Origin: Siminovitchia sp047228825
GTDB taxonomy: Bacteria > Bacillota > Bacilli > Bacillales > Bacillaceae_C
DNA length: 64,000 nucleotides
Reading direction: 5' to 3'
Assembly (NCBI RefSeq): GCF_047228825.1
Contig: NZ_JBFEGN010000003.1
Span: 62,001 to 126,000 of the forward strand
Of this stretch, positions 26,552-35,340 are shown piece after piece. The notes beneath the pieces were generated by a model. The model was given only the letters and a program-made list of their open reading frames with translations, searched no databases and had not been told where the DNA came from. The number at the start of each line of letters is the position of its first letter. Position 1 is the stretch's first letter. The position numbers and the translations under genes are program-made.

Positions 26552-27907
26552 TTATTTTTCATTCATGATCGGATGCAGTTCGAGAAACTTTGTATTGAAA
26601 TCTCCGTTCACAAAAGTTTCATGTTCCAACAGCTTTAAATGGAACGGAATAGTTGTATGAACACCTTCTATAATAAATTCTTCCAGCGCTCTTTTCATCC
26701 TTGCAATGGCTTCTTCCCGGGTAGATCCGTAAGAGATCAACTTCGCAATCATGGAATCATAATAAGGCGGGATCGTATAGCCCGGGTATACCCCGGAATC
26801 CACCCGGATGCCCATGCCGCCCGGAGGCAAGTACATTTCAATTTTGCCTGCTGAAGGCATGAAATTTTTTTCCGGATTTTCCGCGTTAATTCGGCACTCA
26901 ATCGACCAGCCCTTCATTTCTACTTCCTCCTGGGCAAGTGACAACTCCTGGTTGGCGGCCACCCTGATCTGCTCCTTGATCAAATCAACGCCCGTTACCA
27001 TTTCCGTGACAGGATGCTCCACCTGGATTCTCGTATTCATTTCCATAAAGTAAAATTTATTTTCTCTATGGTCAAAAATAAACTCCACTGTTCCGGCACC
27101 GGAATAGTTAACCGCTTTTGCAGCATTGATGGCGGCCTGCCCCATCTGTTCTCTTATTTCCTGATTGAGTGCAGGGGAGGGCGTTTCTTCGACCAGTTTT
27201 TGCAGCCTGCGCTGGATCGTACAATCCCTTTCCCCCAAATGAATGACATTTCCATGATTATCAGCCAGGATTTGGATTTCAACATGCCGGAAATCGGTAA
27301 TATATTTTTCAATATACACTCCCGGGTTTCCGAAAGCGGTTAATGCCTCGCGCTGGGTAATTTCCATTCCCTTGATCAGCTCTTCTTCATTTTTCGCGGG
27401 CCTGATACCCTTTCCGCCTCCCCCGGCTGTTGCTTTGATGATGACCGGATAACCAATTTTCCCGGCAATTTTGATGGCTTCTTCCGTGCTTTCGACGATC
27501 CCGTCAGATCCCGGTACGATGGGCACCCCCGCTTCTTTCATTGTCGTGCGGGCAACGTCTTTTGTTCCCATTTTTGAAATAGCCTCGGGGCTTGGGCCAA
27601 TAAAAATAATGTTGCATTCACGGCATAGTTCGGCGAAGTCCGCATTTTCCGCCAGGAATCCGTAACCGGGATGAATGGCGTCGCATCCGGTAAGTTTGGC
27701 AATGCTTACGACATTGGCCGAATTCAAATAGCTGTCTTTTGATGCCCGCGGACCGATGCAGTATGCTTCATCCGCCAGTTGGACATGCAATGCCTCCTTA
27801 TCCGCTTCGGAATAGACTGCGACAGTTTCTATATTCATTTCCATGCAGGCCCGAATGATCCGTACAGCAATTTCTCCCCTGTTGGCAATTAACACTTTTT
27901 TGATCAA
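26552..27907 (-). CDS. accC: Acetyl-CoA carboxylase biotin carboxylase subunit
   Basis: ATP-grasp enzyme (451 residues) carboxylating the biotin on AccB with bicarbonate and ATP, the first half of malonyl-CoA synthesis. Seen: KVLIANRGEIAVRIIRA, the glycine-rich loop ATAGGGGKGIR, FMEMNTRIQVEHPVTEM and the C-terminal SIECRINAENPEKNF. The TTG at 27907, nine bases after AAGGAG, gives (M)IKKVLIANRG as in B. subtilis; an ATG at 27913 sits only three bases from the RBS. It lies 13 bases after accB. Confidence 0.96.
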   Translation of the reverse strand: MIKKVLIANRGEIAVRIIRACMEMNIETVAVYSEADKEALHVQLADEAYCIGPRASKDSYLNSANVVSIAKLTGCDAIHPGYGFLAENADFAELCRECNIIFIGPSPEAISKMGTKDVARTTMKEAGVPIVPGSDGIVESTEEAIKIAGKIGYPVIIKATAGGGGKGIRPAKNEEELIKGMEITQREALTAFGNPGVYIEKYITDFRHVEIQILADNHGNVIHLGERDCTIQRRLQKLVEETPSPALNQEIREQMGQAAINAAKAVNYSGAGTVEFIFDHRENKFYFMEMNTRIQVEHPVTEMVTGVDLIKEQIRVAANQELSLAQEEVEMKGWSIECRINAENPEKNFMPSAGKIEMYLPPGGMGIRVDSGVYPGYTIPPYYDSMIAKLISYGSTREEAIARMKRALEEFIIEGVHTTIPFHLKLLEHETFVNGDFNTKFLELHPIMNEK

Positions 27908-27920
27908 TTTCATTCGCTCC

Positions 27921-28436
27921 TTACCTAGGCTTGACTAAAAATAACGGTTGGCCGTATTCTACGAGTTCACCGTCTTTCACTAATATTTGTACAATTTCCC
28001 CTTCGACTTCCGCTTCAATCTCGTTAAACAGCTTCATCGCTTCGACAATGCAAACTATTGTGTTTTCGCTGACACGGGATCCAACTTTCACGTAAGGTTC
28101 GCTGTCAGGGGAAGGAGCCTGATAAAACGTCCCGACCATTGGGGAAGTGATTTTATGCAAGTTGCTTTCGTCGGCAGTTTCCGGAGCAGGGGTTGGCTGC
28201 ACGGCCGCGCTTTCTGCCTGTGTCTGTACGGGTGCAGGCTGCACGGCCGGCCCTTCACTTACAACAGGCTGTTCAGTCTGTGGCTGGACAGCTGCCTGGG
28301 GGTGTACCTCTTGAGCGATTTTATAGCCTTTTTTCTTCAGTTTGATTTTTGAACCGTCATGCTCATAAACAAACACGTCAATATCTGATTGATCCACCAA
28401 CTTGATGATTTCACGTATTTCCTGAACCTTTAACAT
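27921..28436 (-). CDS. accB: Acetyl-CoA carboxylase biotin carboxyl carrier protein
   Basis: 171 residues. An N-terminal helical part (MLKVQEIREIIKLVDQSD), a Pro/Ala/Gln/Val-rich linker (about 55-95), and a C-terminal biotinyl domain with EAMKLFNEI, whose Lys is biotinylated. ATG at 28436 follows GAAGGAGTGTCGTAC. First gene of accB-accC-yqhY behind its own promoter. Confidence 0.96.
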   Translation of the reverse strand: MLKVQEIREIIKLVDQSDIDVFVYEHDGSKIKLKKKGYKIAQEVHPQAAVQPQTEQPVVSEGPAVQPAPVQTQAESAAVQPTPAPETADESNLHKITSPMVGTFYQAPSPDSEPYVKVGSRVSENTIVCIVEAMKLFNEIEAEVEGEIVQILVKDGELVEYGQPLFLVKPR

Positions 28437-28473
28437 GTACGACACTCCTTCAAAGTTATGGGTAGCTCTTAAT

Positions 28474-28503
28474 ATCATAATATAACAGATATGATAAATT
28501 CAA
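28474..28503 (-). promoter_or_regulatory. SigA promoter of accB-accC-yqhY
   Basis: Minus strand: TTGAAT (28498-28503), 18-base spacer, TATGAT (28474-28479), 38 bases before the accB ATG. Confidence 0.55.
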
Positions 28504-28565
28504 TGAAAGACCGCAAGAAGCATTCATTTTTTTGCCGCTCCGATCCTGCTGTTTGTATAGAAATT

Positions 28566-28600
28566 AAAAAGACGGACAGGATCGATTCCCTCCGTCTTTA
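28566..28600 (-). terminator. Rho-independent terminator of the spoIIIA operon
   Basis: Minus-strand stem AAAGACGGA / TCCGTCTTT with a 14-base loop and further T residues, immediately after spoIIIAH. Confidence 0.8.
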
Positions 28601-28602
28601 CA

Positions 28603-29130
28603 TTAATTTGTATGGAATTCTACTGTAGCGACCGTATTGGTTCCGAGTTCCTCCCTCACCATTTGCAAAATGCGGACCGCATCTGCCCGTGAATGTTCTT
28701 TCGCTTTTACGGTAATCAAAAATTGGTCATTTTCGGCCCTGACTAAAGCATCCTCATAGCCAAGCGTTTTGATCAAACTTTCCAGCGTTTTCTCTTTCGT
28801 TTCGAGAGCAGCTAGTTCCTGCTTTTTTGTTACCAGTTCATTTTTCTCCTCTGCGCTTAGATCCGGTGATGCTATCTGGGTTGTCAAATCGGCAATTTCC
28901 TTGCTTCTTTTGTCCTGGACATCAAGCCGTACGGCTTCAAAAGCTTCATCCCCCGCTGCTTCAGTAAGGACCTTCATGTCTTTTTTACTTGCTTCTCCCG
29001 CTTCCCGGCCGCTGTTTTGATTGGCAGTGATCTCGTCTCTTGCCGGATCGGATGTTACATAATAAACAGACAACACCACTACAAGGCTCAGCATCGTCAA
29101 CAACCAAACGGTTTGTTTTTTCAACAGCAT
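28603..29130 (-). CDS. spoIIIAH: Stage III sporulation protein AH
   Basis: 175-residue mother-cell protein: one transmembrane helix near the N terminus (TVWLLTMLSLVVVLSVYYV), then an extracytoplasmic helical linker and a C-terminal YscJ/FliF-like ring-building domain (SLIKTLGYEDALVRAENDQFLITVKA). It binds forespore SpoIIQ to form the channel across the septum. One base before it ends spoIIIAG. Confidence 0.93.
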   Translation of the reverse strand: MLLKKQTVWLLTMLSLVVVLSVYYVTSDPARDEITANQNSGREAGEASKKDMKVLTEAAGDEAFEAVRLDVQDKRSKEIADLTTQIASPDLSAEEKNELVTKKQELAALETKEKTLESLIKTLGYEDALVRAENDQFLITVKAKEHSRADAVRILQMVREELGTNTVATVEFHTN

Positions 29131-29790
29131 TTACGAGTCCCCCTTAGACTTTTTCGGCATTACAGCCACTTTATGGCTTGGGACATCCAGCCCCCTTGTT
29201 ACCGCCTCAACGATCCATTTTTTTATTTGTATATTTTCAGCTCCTCCCGCCACAATTAAAACGCCCTTTATTTCAGGCTTTTTCGTCTCCGAAATGAGCG
29301 GCACTTCTTTATCGCCTTCCCGGATGAGGACCAACTCGTCTTCGGTTGACTGGTCTTCTATTTTTCTCGTTCCGCCTTCTTTATCTTCTTCCACTGTCGT
29401 TTGATTTTTCAGGGCAGCATTTTTTTCATAGACGTTTTTCTTTGTTGCTTCTATATTGACAAAAACCTTGACGTCATGGACTCCGACAATTTGGTCCAAA
29501 ACTTCCTTCAATTCGTCTTCATACTGCTTTTCCATCAACTTTATCGCATCTTCTGCAGATTTTTTGGAGCCGAATGTTTCCGCATATTTCCCATCTGTTT
29601 CATCCTCTTTAAATACTGTTGCCGGCTCGGGTTTTTTATCCGGTTTTGCCAAATCGGAAATGAGCATTAGCGCCACACCGGCCAGAACCAGGATGACCGC
29701 ATAATAAAACTTGTTATTTTTGTTACGGGAACCATCTTTTTTGTTTCCGTCAAGCAGATTTTTCAACCAATCAAGAGGACCGTGTTTCAT
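29131..29790 (-). CDS. spoIIIAG: Stage III sporulation protein AG
   Basis: 219 residues with one transmembrane segment (FYYAVILVLAGVALMLISDL, about 28-47) and an extracytoplasmic ring-building domain (KQYEDELKEVLDQIVGVHDVKVFVNIEAT). Homologues form a large ring in the SpoIIIA-SpoIIQ feeding-tube complex. RBS and start are directly coupled to spoIIIAF (3-base gap). Confidence 0.93.
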   Translation of the reverse strand: MKHGPLDWLKNLLDGNKKDGSRNKNNKFYYAVILVLAGVALMLISDLAKPDKKPEPATVFKEDETDGKYAETFGSKKSAEDAIKLMEKQYEDELKEVLDQIVGVHDVKVFVNIEATKKNVYEKNAALKNQTTVEEDKEGGTRKIEDQSTEDELVLIREGDKEVPLISETKKPEIKGVLIVAGGAENIQIKKWIVEAVTRGLDVPSHKVAVMPKKSKGDS

Positions 29791-29793
29791 GAA

Positions 29794-30402
29794 TTATTGG
29801 TTCCTCCCCTCACCTGCAACTTCTATTTTTTCCGCTGGTACATCCCAATGCTGTGACAGCATGGCTATTATGTCTTCTGCTGATTCCTGGGGCCGATCTG
29901 TTGACTGTTGTTTGAGATCAACCGTTACTTCCTGCACTTTTTCTACTTCTCCCGTTTTTGTTTCCGGTTCCAGGCGGACAGTAATCTTTTTTATGTTTTC
30001 AGGCACGTCTCCTGCCCCGGGTTCACTTTTTATGTTTATGTCGGTAATGACCATTCCATAGCGGTCAATCATCTCCTTCTCTATTGATTCTTTCATTTGG
30101 ACAGCCATTTGCTTTAATATATATGCATGGTTGGATGTTTCTATTTCTTTTTTTTTCTCTTCTGTTTTTTCTTGAAGAAATTCTCCGGTTTCATCATCAG
30201 AATCCGAAAAGGCGGCAATGAGGTCGTCCACGTCGGCGGAAAATAGTTTGAAGACAGGCGTTATGACAATCGTAATGAGCAACAGCCCGGTTACGAGCTT
30301 GACATATTTTCTCATGCTGGAATTGGGCAGAAGCATATCAACAATCATGGCCAGCATGATAAAGATGACAATATTTGTGATCCACTCGGTTAAAAGTGCC
30401 AA
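29794..30402 (-). CDS. spoIIIAF: Stage III sporulation protein AF
   Basis: About 202 residues: two transmembrane helices in the first 60 residues (LTEWITNIVIFIMLAMIVDM, VKLVTGLLLITIVITPVF) and a soluble ring-building domain at the C terminus. The TTG at 30402 follows AAAGGAGG by seven bases and reproduces the B. subtilis start; the longer GTG/ATG frame to 30426 overlaps spoIIIAE. Confidence 0.92.
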   Translation of the reverse strand: MALLTEWITNIVIFIMLAMIVDMLLPNSSMRKYVKLVTGLLLITIVITPVFKLFSADVDDLIAAFSDSDDETGEFLQEKTEEKKKEIETSNHAYILKQMAVQMKESIEKEMIDRYGMVITDINIKSEPGAGDVPENIKKITVRLEPETKTGEVEKVQEVTVDLKQQSTDRPQESAEDIIAMLSQHWDVPAEKIEVAGEGRNQ

Positions 30403-30415
30403 GGCTGCTCCTCCT

Positions 30416-31603
30416 TTACCGGACAAACATCGTAATGTTGCCGGAGATGATCACGATGGTAATACTCAAAAAAAACATGAAAGAGATGATTGCCAGAGAA
30501 GCAAACACGTACAACATGCTTTTGCTGATTGCATCCAAACATGAGATGACCGGTCCGCTGCCGATAGGTTGCAAGAGTGCCGCAGCCAATTTATAGATAA
30601 ATACAATTATTAATATTTTGACTGCCGGAAATGCGGCGATGATTAAAACAATGGCTACCCCGGCCAGCCCGACGGCGTTTTTTAACAGGAGGCCCGCCGT
30701 TAATACGGTATCGGCTGCTTCAGTAAACATCTTGCCAACAACCGGCACAAAATTCCCTGTTACAAATTTGGCCGTCCTGATCGCGACTCCGTCGGCAACT
30801 GCAGAAGCTGTTCCCTGCAGCGATATAACCCCAAGCAGAACAGTCATAAAAATCCCGAGGACGACGATGCTGCCTTTTTTTAATAATCCAGCCAGTTGGG
30901 TCACCTTATATTGTTCGTTCAAGGAACTGACGATATGAAGGATTAACGCCAACAATAAAAGCGGAAGGACGACATTTTTAACAAGCAGGCCGCTTGTATG
31001 AATCAAGAAAATCAATAAAGGGTGAAATAAGGCAGATGAAGTGACACCTCCGGACGAAGCAATTAAACCGAGAATAAGCGGAATCAACGCAAAAATAAAT
31101 TGGGTCATGGAGTCGATTGCAGCAATAGTGTAATCAACCGCCACCCGGAAGCTATTCAGGGCCAATATGATCAGCACCATGAATATGACAGAATAGGCGA
31201 CTTTTGATACGGAGCTTTGTTCAAATGCATGGTGAAGCGATTGCAGGAATGAGCTGAAAATCGTTAGCAATATCAACGTTCCAAGCAGTTTCCCGCTCAT
31301 CGTCAGCTCCTGAAAAGCAAATGCTGCTATCCCTTTGATCCAACCTTCGATTGAAAAGGACTTGTCCCCCTGAAGAAACTCCAAAAGGGTTCCCCTCTGG
31401 CTTTCGGGCAAGTACCCGCCATATTCTTCCATAATCTGTTCCCAATGACTTTTCAATTCATCCAGCCCAAGCGTCTCCATTTGTTCTTTCACGATATTTG
31501 ATAATAACTCGCTGCTTTCTTGCTCCTCATCTTGGGCAAGGGTAACGGCTGGTCCCGAAAAAAGAAAAGCGCACAAGAAAGGAAAAATTAATATTCGCCG
31601 CAT
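30416..31603 (-). CDS. spoIIIAE: Stage III sporulation protein AE
   Basis: 395-residue polytopic membrane protein. Cleavable-type N-terminal signal (ILIFPFLCAFLFSGPAVTLA), an extracytoplasmic region with SHWEQIMEEYGGYLPESQRGTLLEFL, then about seven transmembrane helices, some Thr/Ala/Gly-rich like an export-channel protein. Part of the mother-cell side of the SpoIIIA complex. Confidence 0.93.
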   Translation of the reverse strand: MRRILIFPFLCAFLFSGPAVTLAQDEEQESSELLSNIVKEQMETLGLDELKSHWEQIMEEYGGYLPESQRGTLLEFLQGDKSFSIEGWIKGIAAFAFQELTMSGKLLGTLILLTIFSSFLQSLHHAFEQSSVSKVAYSVIFMVLIILALNSFRVAVDYTIAAIDSMTQFIFALIPLILGLIASSGGVTSSALFHPLLIFLIHTSGLLVKNVVLPLLLLALILHIVSSLNEQYKVTQLAGLLKKGSIVVLGIFMTVLLGVISLQGTASAVADGVAIRTAKFVTGNFVPVVGKMFTEAADTVLTAGLLLKNAVGLAGVAIVLIIAAFPAVKILIIVFIYKLAAALLQPIGSGPVISCLDAISKSMLYVFASLAIISFMFFLSITIVIISGNITMFVR

Positions 31604-31630
31604 CCTTTTCCCTCCGATTGGAACAGATTT

Positions 31631-32023
31631 TTACCCGACAGGAACCAAGTTGATAATAGTGTCTATTAATACAGTCAAGATTGGTACGGCCATTGCCAGT
31701 ATGAGAATTTTTCCGGCAAGCTCCACTTTCGCTGCCATTGCTCCCATGCCGGCGTCCTTGCTGATATGGGCGGCAAATTCGGCCAAATAGGCGATGCCAA
31801 TAATTTTTAAGATCGTCTTGACATAAACCGTGTTGACGTTTGCGCTGGCTGCCAAATTTTCAATCAGCATGATCATGCCGTAAATTTGATCTGCCAAGTA
31901 TAAAAAAATGGAACAGCCCGTAAACAGGATCAGCAGGAAAGCAAAGGCGGGCTTCTGTTCCTTTATGATCAGGGCAAGGAAAGTGGCAATCAGGGCGAGG
32001 CCGGCTATTTGCAGCATAGCCAT
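31631..32023 (-). CDS. spoIIIAD: Stage III sporulation protein AD
   Basis: 130 residues, four hydrophobic segments (LALIATFLALIIK, FAFLLILFTGCSIFLYLAD, KTILKIIGIAYLAEFAAHIS, ILILAMAVPILTVLIDTIINL). SpoIIIAC/AD superfamily membrane component of the sporulation channel. Confidence 0.93.
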   Translation of the reverse strand: MAMLQIAGLALIATFLALIIKEQKPAFAFLLILFTGCSIFLYLADQIYGMIMLIENLAASANVNTVYVKTILKIIGIAYLAEFAAHISKDAGMGAMAAKVELAGKILILAMAVPILTVLIDTIINLVPVG

Positions 32024-32038
32024 GTCTTTCCCCTCCCA

Positions 32039-32242
32039 TCATTGAAATAAAAATACCGATTTTATCTTTTGAAAAAGGCCGTCAACAACCGTTACAACCA
32101 TGAACAAAATATAGATAAACCCAAACAATGTCACCCACTGGGCATACTCCTTTTTCCCGACCTGATCCAGAATGGTATGCAGGAAAGCAACAACAATGCC
32201 AACGCCCGCTATTTTAAAAATGACATCCACCTCAATGCCCAT
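32039..32242 (-). CDS. spoIIIAC: Stage III sporulation protein AC
   Basis: 67 residues, two transmembrane helices (VIFKIAGVGIVVAFLHTIL and VTLFGFIYILFMVVTVVDGL). Nearly identical in pattern to B. subtilis SpoIIIAC. ATG at 32242 follows GGGAGGAGAGGTA. Related to the first half of SpoIIIAD. Confidence 0.94.
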   Translation of the reverse strand: MGIEVDVIFKIAGVGIVVAFLHTILDQVGKKEYAQWVTLFGFIYILFMVVTVVDGLFQKIKSVFLFQ

Positions 32243-32257
32243 TACCTCTCCTCCCAC

Positions 32258-32773
32258 TTACAAAAGCAAAATAATGAATAGCAGGCCGGACAAGAAACCG
32301 AGGCTTTTCATTAATTTTTCATATTGCTTTTGTTTTTCACGAGCATCCGACTCCTCCCTTTCCAAATGGGTCAGGGTAAGAAGTATTTGTTTTTGCTGTG
32401 TAAATCGGTCATGCTTTCCGAGATTTTCCCCAAATTGGACGAGTATTTCATATTCACTCTGTTTCATGTCTGTTTGTCCCCATATTTCCGTCAAGCTTTC
32501 CTGCCAAGCGTTTTTCACCGTAACTTCAGGCTCTTTTAATCGATCGGAAAAGGTTTTAAAAAAAGTACCCACAGGGTGGGGTAACTGAGCAGCCAATTTT
32601 CTGCTGGCTTCCAAAAGGGGCGTATGATTGTACATGATCTCCGCATCAAGGGCCTGCAAAGATTCCCGGACTATCCGGAGCTGCTTCGTTCGCCTGATGA
32701 AATGATTGGAAGCTTCCATTCCCGCCCAAGTTGTTGCACATATAATGAGTACTGCCCCAATCAGTTTAAACAT
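32258..32773 (-). CDS. spoIIIAB: Stage III sporulation protein AB
   Basis: 171 residues: an N-terminal membrane helix (FKLIGAVLIICATTWAGMEA), a cytosolic helical body resembling T2SS F proteins (LRIVRESLQALDAEIMYNHTPLLEASRKLAAQL) and a C-terminal hydrophobic end (SLGFLSGLLFIILLL). ATG at 32773 overlaps the spoIIIAA 3' end by 8 bases and matches the usual length; a longer in-frame start exists but would lie inside spoIIIAA. Confidence 0.93.
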   Translation of the reverse strand: MFKLIGAVLIICATTWAGMEASNHFIRRTKQLRIVRESLQALDAEIMYNHTPLLEASRKLAAQLPHPVGTFFKTFSDRLKEPEVTVKNAWQESLTEIWGQTDMKQSEYEILVQFGENLGKHDRFTQQKQILLTLTHLEREESDAREKQKQYEKLMKSLGFLSGLLFIILLL

Positions 32774-33680
32774 GGATTCCCACTGCCTGTCCGTCCATGT
32801 TTCTGATCGAATAAACCGTGCCGGGCTCGCCCTTGGAAGACAATTCAAGAAAGCGTTCAAATACTTGCTGATCAATAATTTCTTTTAAAAGGGGTCTTTT
32901 TTTAATATCTTCCAGGCTTTTGCCGTGCGTCGTCATCATCAGGGTGATGCCGGCATTTACCGCCTCCATGATGGCCGTTTTATCCTCCTGTCTGCCAATT
33001 TCATCCACGATCAGTACGTCGGGACTGAGCGATCGAATCATCATCATCATTCCTTCAGCTTTTGGACAAGCATCCAATACATCAATCCGGGGACCGAACT
33101 GAAGCTGGGGCACTCCCTGTAAACATCCGGCAATTTCTGACCTTTCATCCACGACCCCTGCCTTCATCGCCTGAATCCCCTTTTCAGGGCAGCCCCCGGA
33201 TACTATCCGCGCAATATCCCTCAGCAATGTGGTTTTTCCCGATTGCGGAGGCCCGATGATCATTGTATGCTTCCAATTTCCATCAAATAAAAAAGGGAGA
33301 AATGGATTTGCGGATCCGATTTTTTCCCGCGCTATCCGAATGTTAAAGGAAGACAGGTGTCTCAGGGCTTTGACATTCCCGTTTTCCAAAAGGGTTTTCC
33401 CTGCAAGCCCGATGCGATGTCCGCCTTCGATAGTGACATACCCTCTTTTGAGCTCTTCATCCAATGTATAAAAAGAGTGATTGGCCAGTTTGCTGATCAG
33501 TAATTCTGCATCACTCTTGGTAAATAAGTATGGGAGAAAATGAGGGAGTCCCCTGGATGAAATTTCTACTGGCCGATTCACTCTTAACCGGATTTCTTCC
33601 GTCTCTTCCACAATATTTTCGGAAAGCCCTTGTACCAGTTCTTTCACCTTGGCCGGCAAAATATGAAATACCGCATCCAT
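32766..33680 (-). CDS. spoIIIAA: Stage III sporulation protein AA, ATPase
   Basis: 304-residue cytosolic secretion-type ATPase that powers the SpoIIIA-SpoIIQ channel. Walker A GPPQSGKTTLLRDIAR (near residue 145), Walker B VLIVDEIGRQED, sensor region MMTTHGKSLED. RBS GGAGAAGGAGGATTGGG precedes the ATG. First gene of the operon; a SigE-like promoter precedes it. Confidence 0.94.
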   Translation of the reverse strand: MDAVFHILPAKVKELVQGLSENIVEETEEIRLRVNRPVEISSRGLPHFLPYLFTKSDAELLISKLANHSFYTLDEELKRGYVTIEGGHRIGLAGKTLLENGNVKALRHLSSFNIRIAREKIGSANPFLPFLFDGNWKHTMIIGPPQSGKTTLLRDIARIVSGGCPEKGIQAMKAGVVDERSEIAGCLQGVPQLQFGPRIDVLDACPKAEGMMMMIRSLSPDVLIVDEIGRQEDKTAIMEAVNAGITLMMTTHGKSLEDIKKRPLLKEIIDQQVFERFLELSSKGEPGTVYSIRNMDGQAVGIHV

Positions 33681-33710
33681 CCCAATCCTCCTTCTCCACC
33701 TTTCGCTACT

Positions 33711-33742
33711 AAAATATGTATTCGGTCAAGCAGTGAATAGAA
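33711..33742 (-). promoter_or_regulatory. Possible SigE promoter of spoIIIAA
   Basis: Minus strand CATATTTT (33711-33718) resembles the SigE -10 (CATACAHT), with a weak ATT-containing -35 about 16 bases upstream. The spoIIIA operon is SigE-dependent in B. subtilis; the match here is partial. Confidence 0.35.
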
Positions 33743-33762
33743 CAAAGGACAAAAATTAAACA

Positions 33763-33797
33763 GGCAAAAAAGCTCCCGTTTTTTTTAGCGGGAGCTT
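33763..33797 (-). terminator. Rho-independent terminator upstream of spoIIIAA
   Basis: Minus-strand 9-bp stem AAGCTCCCG / CGGGAGCTT (33770-33797) followed by TTTTTTG. It ends whatever is transcribed leftward from the 34132-35211 gene region. Confidence 0.8.
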
Positions 33798-34131
33798 GGA
33801 TGAAACTATGAACATTTTTCCTTTTTCCTGAAATCGGCAAACCTGACGGGGATAACGTTCAAAGTACTCCTTCGCCGATGGCAGACAGCAGCGGGCAAAT
33901 TCTCCATAACCGAGCTCTTTGACACGTTCTGTATGCAGCAATTCGATTGAACACGGGATCTCGGGGGATTATTTATCCCCCACTGATAAGAAGTGGAATA
34001 AAGCCAAGACCGAATCGTCTTGTTGCTTCGGCTGGCACTGGTACATCCTGTCGGCCCGAACTAATCGTCATCTCCCACCCAGCCTCTCCTGTTTGCTATA
34101 GGTTTGAGGTGGGAGGGTTATTGACTGCAGG
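33798..34131. other. Structured noncoding interval, no confident gene
   Basis: Three inverted repeats are packed here: GGGGGAT/ATCCCCC (33963-33981), CCACT/AGTGG (33980-33996, sharing two bases with the first) and CTCCCACC/GGTGGGAG (34073-34116). A 61-residue minus-strand frame (33756-33941) reads through the neighbouring terminator and looks like a gene fragment at best. The stacked hairpins are reminiscent of the end of an IS200/IS605-type element or of a small structured RNA, but I cannot name it. Confidence 0.3.
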
Positions 34132-35211
34132 TTAAAGCGGGAGCAATTTACCAGGCCCTATCAACTGGTCCCGGCCTTTTTTCTTTGCCAAGTATAAATT
34201 AGTATCTGCCTCATGAATGACATCTTGTAACCGAGAACCATCTTCCAACTTGGCTAACCCAATTGACACTGTAACAGTGAGGGAAAGTTCATCATTTATT
34301 TGAAATGCAGCAGCACGGATTTCATCTTGAATTTTTTCAAGTGTTTTGATCACTTGGTCGGTGCTGATAGATTTTTGATAAAAGATAAATTCTTCACCGC
34401 CATATCTCGCAACCTTTACATTTTCACATTCGTACTTTTTAAATATGGATGCAATCTTTATCAAAATACTGTCTCCGGCCAAATGTCCATATGTATCATT
34501 TAACTGTTTGAAATGATCAATATCCATCATGGCAATATAGTGATTTATGTTTGCTTCATTCATTTTCTCTTCAACTATTTCGATAAACCGGCTTCTATTT
34601 AGCAGTTTTGTAAGAGGATCATGACTGGAGAGAAATTCCAATTGATTTTTTAAAGCCTCACTTTTATAGGCCAGTAAAATAAATGTATAATAGATGAAAG
34701 CCACTCCAATAAATGACATGTACCGTATTAAAAAAATATTTTTAAATACCTCCATTCCATTTGGGAGGATAAATATGATGGGAAAATCAGAAATAAACCA
34801 ACATCCCGTTACGATCAGGAACTTTTTTACATTGACGTTTTGGACTTTATTTGAATTGTAAAATGCCAAAGCAAATAAGGTTGGGATGATCATCCCAAAT
34901 ATAATGCCAGGGACCGCACCATTTCCTCCCATGAATAAACGCCAAATGGAAACAATGATCAGGATGGGAAGCGTTGCCTTCCAACCTCTAAACAGGGCCA
35001 AAAATATAAGTGGAATCAACCTTAAATCGAATCTGTATTCCCCAAATTGAATCGGCAAATAAAACATCGTAATGATTACCCCTGAAAAAAGTAACACGAT
35101 ACAAATGAATACCAAGCTTTTCGATAAGCACTTTCGATAATTCATTAATGTGCTCATCAGTAAATGACCCAATAAAATAATGGCAAGATTGGATAAAATC
35201 GATTGAAACAT
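34132..35211 (-). CDS. Membrane diguanylate cyclase (5TMR-type sensor + GGDEF)
   Basis: 359 residues. About six transmembrane helices in residues 1-185 resemble the 5TM receptor domain of the LytS-YhcK type (RFDLRLIPLIFLALFRGWKA, GAVPGIIFGMIIPTLFAL). A GGDEF domain follows (about 195-355): DPLTKLLNRSRFIEIVE, MMDIDHFKQLNDTYGHLAGD and the active loop RYGGEEF. GGEEF implies active c-di-GMP synthesis. The RxxD inhibitory I-site that would stand just before it is CENV, so product feedback is probably lost. It lies alone between spoIIIAA and efp, where B. subtilis has no such gene; the sensed signal is unknown. Confidence 0.88.
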   Translation of the reverse strand: MFQSILSNLAIILLGHLLMSTLMNYRKCLSKSLVFICIVLLFSGVIITMFYLPIQFGEYRFDLRLIPLIFLALFRGWKATLPILIIVSIWRLFMGGNGAVPGIIFGMIIPTLFALAFYNSNKVQNVNVKKFLIVTGCWFISDFPIIFILPNGMEVFKNIFLIRYMSFIGVAFIYYTFILLAYKSEALKNQLEFLSSHDPLTKLLNRSRFIEIVEEKMNEANINHYIAMMDIDHFKQLNDTYGHLAGDSILIKIASIFKKYECENVKVARYGGEEFIFYQKSISTDQVIKTLEKIQDEIRAAAFQINDELSLTVTVSIGLAKLEDGSRLQDVIHEADTNLYLAKKKGRDQLIGPGKLLPL

Positions 35212-35302
35212 AATCGCTGCTCCTTGCTGAAAGCTCCGTTATCAGCTTAGCATCAAAATATTTTGACATCTAAATTTTAAAAATTTTAACACCGGGGAAA
35301 AC

Positions 35303-35340
35303 ACGGCAAAAATACCGACCTCCAAAAAAAGCAGGTCGGT
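35303..35340 (-). terminator. Rho-independent terminator-like hairpin
   Basis: Minus-strand stem ACCGACCT / AGGTCGGT (35314-35340) followed by ATTTTTG, about 100 bases upstream of the diguanylate cyclase start. No minus-strand gene lies upstream, so it may end a transcript that is now lost or act as an attenuator. Confidence 0.55.

Noticed and set aside
33756..33941. 61-residue minus-strand frame after the diguanylate cyclase
   Set aside because: Its last residues are encoded by a rho-independent terminator, there is no clear ribosome binding site and I recognise no family; at most a gene fragment.
34988..35269. 93-residue minus-strand frame overlapping the diguanylate cyclase start
   Set aside because: It is out of frame with and largely inside the membrane-domain coding region; no family resemblance.
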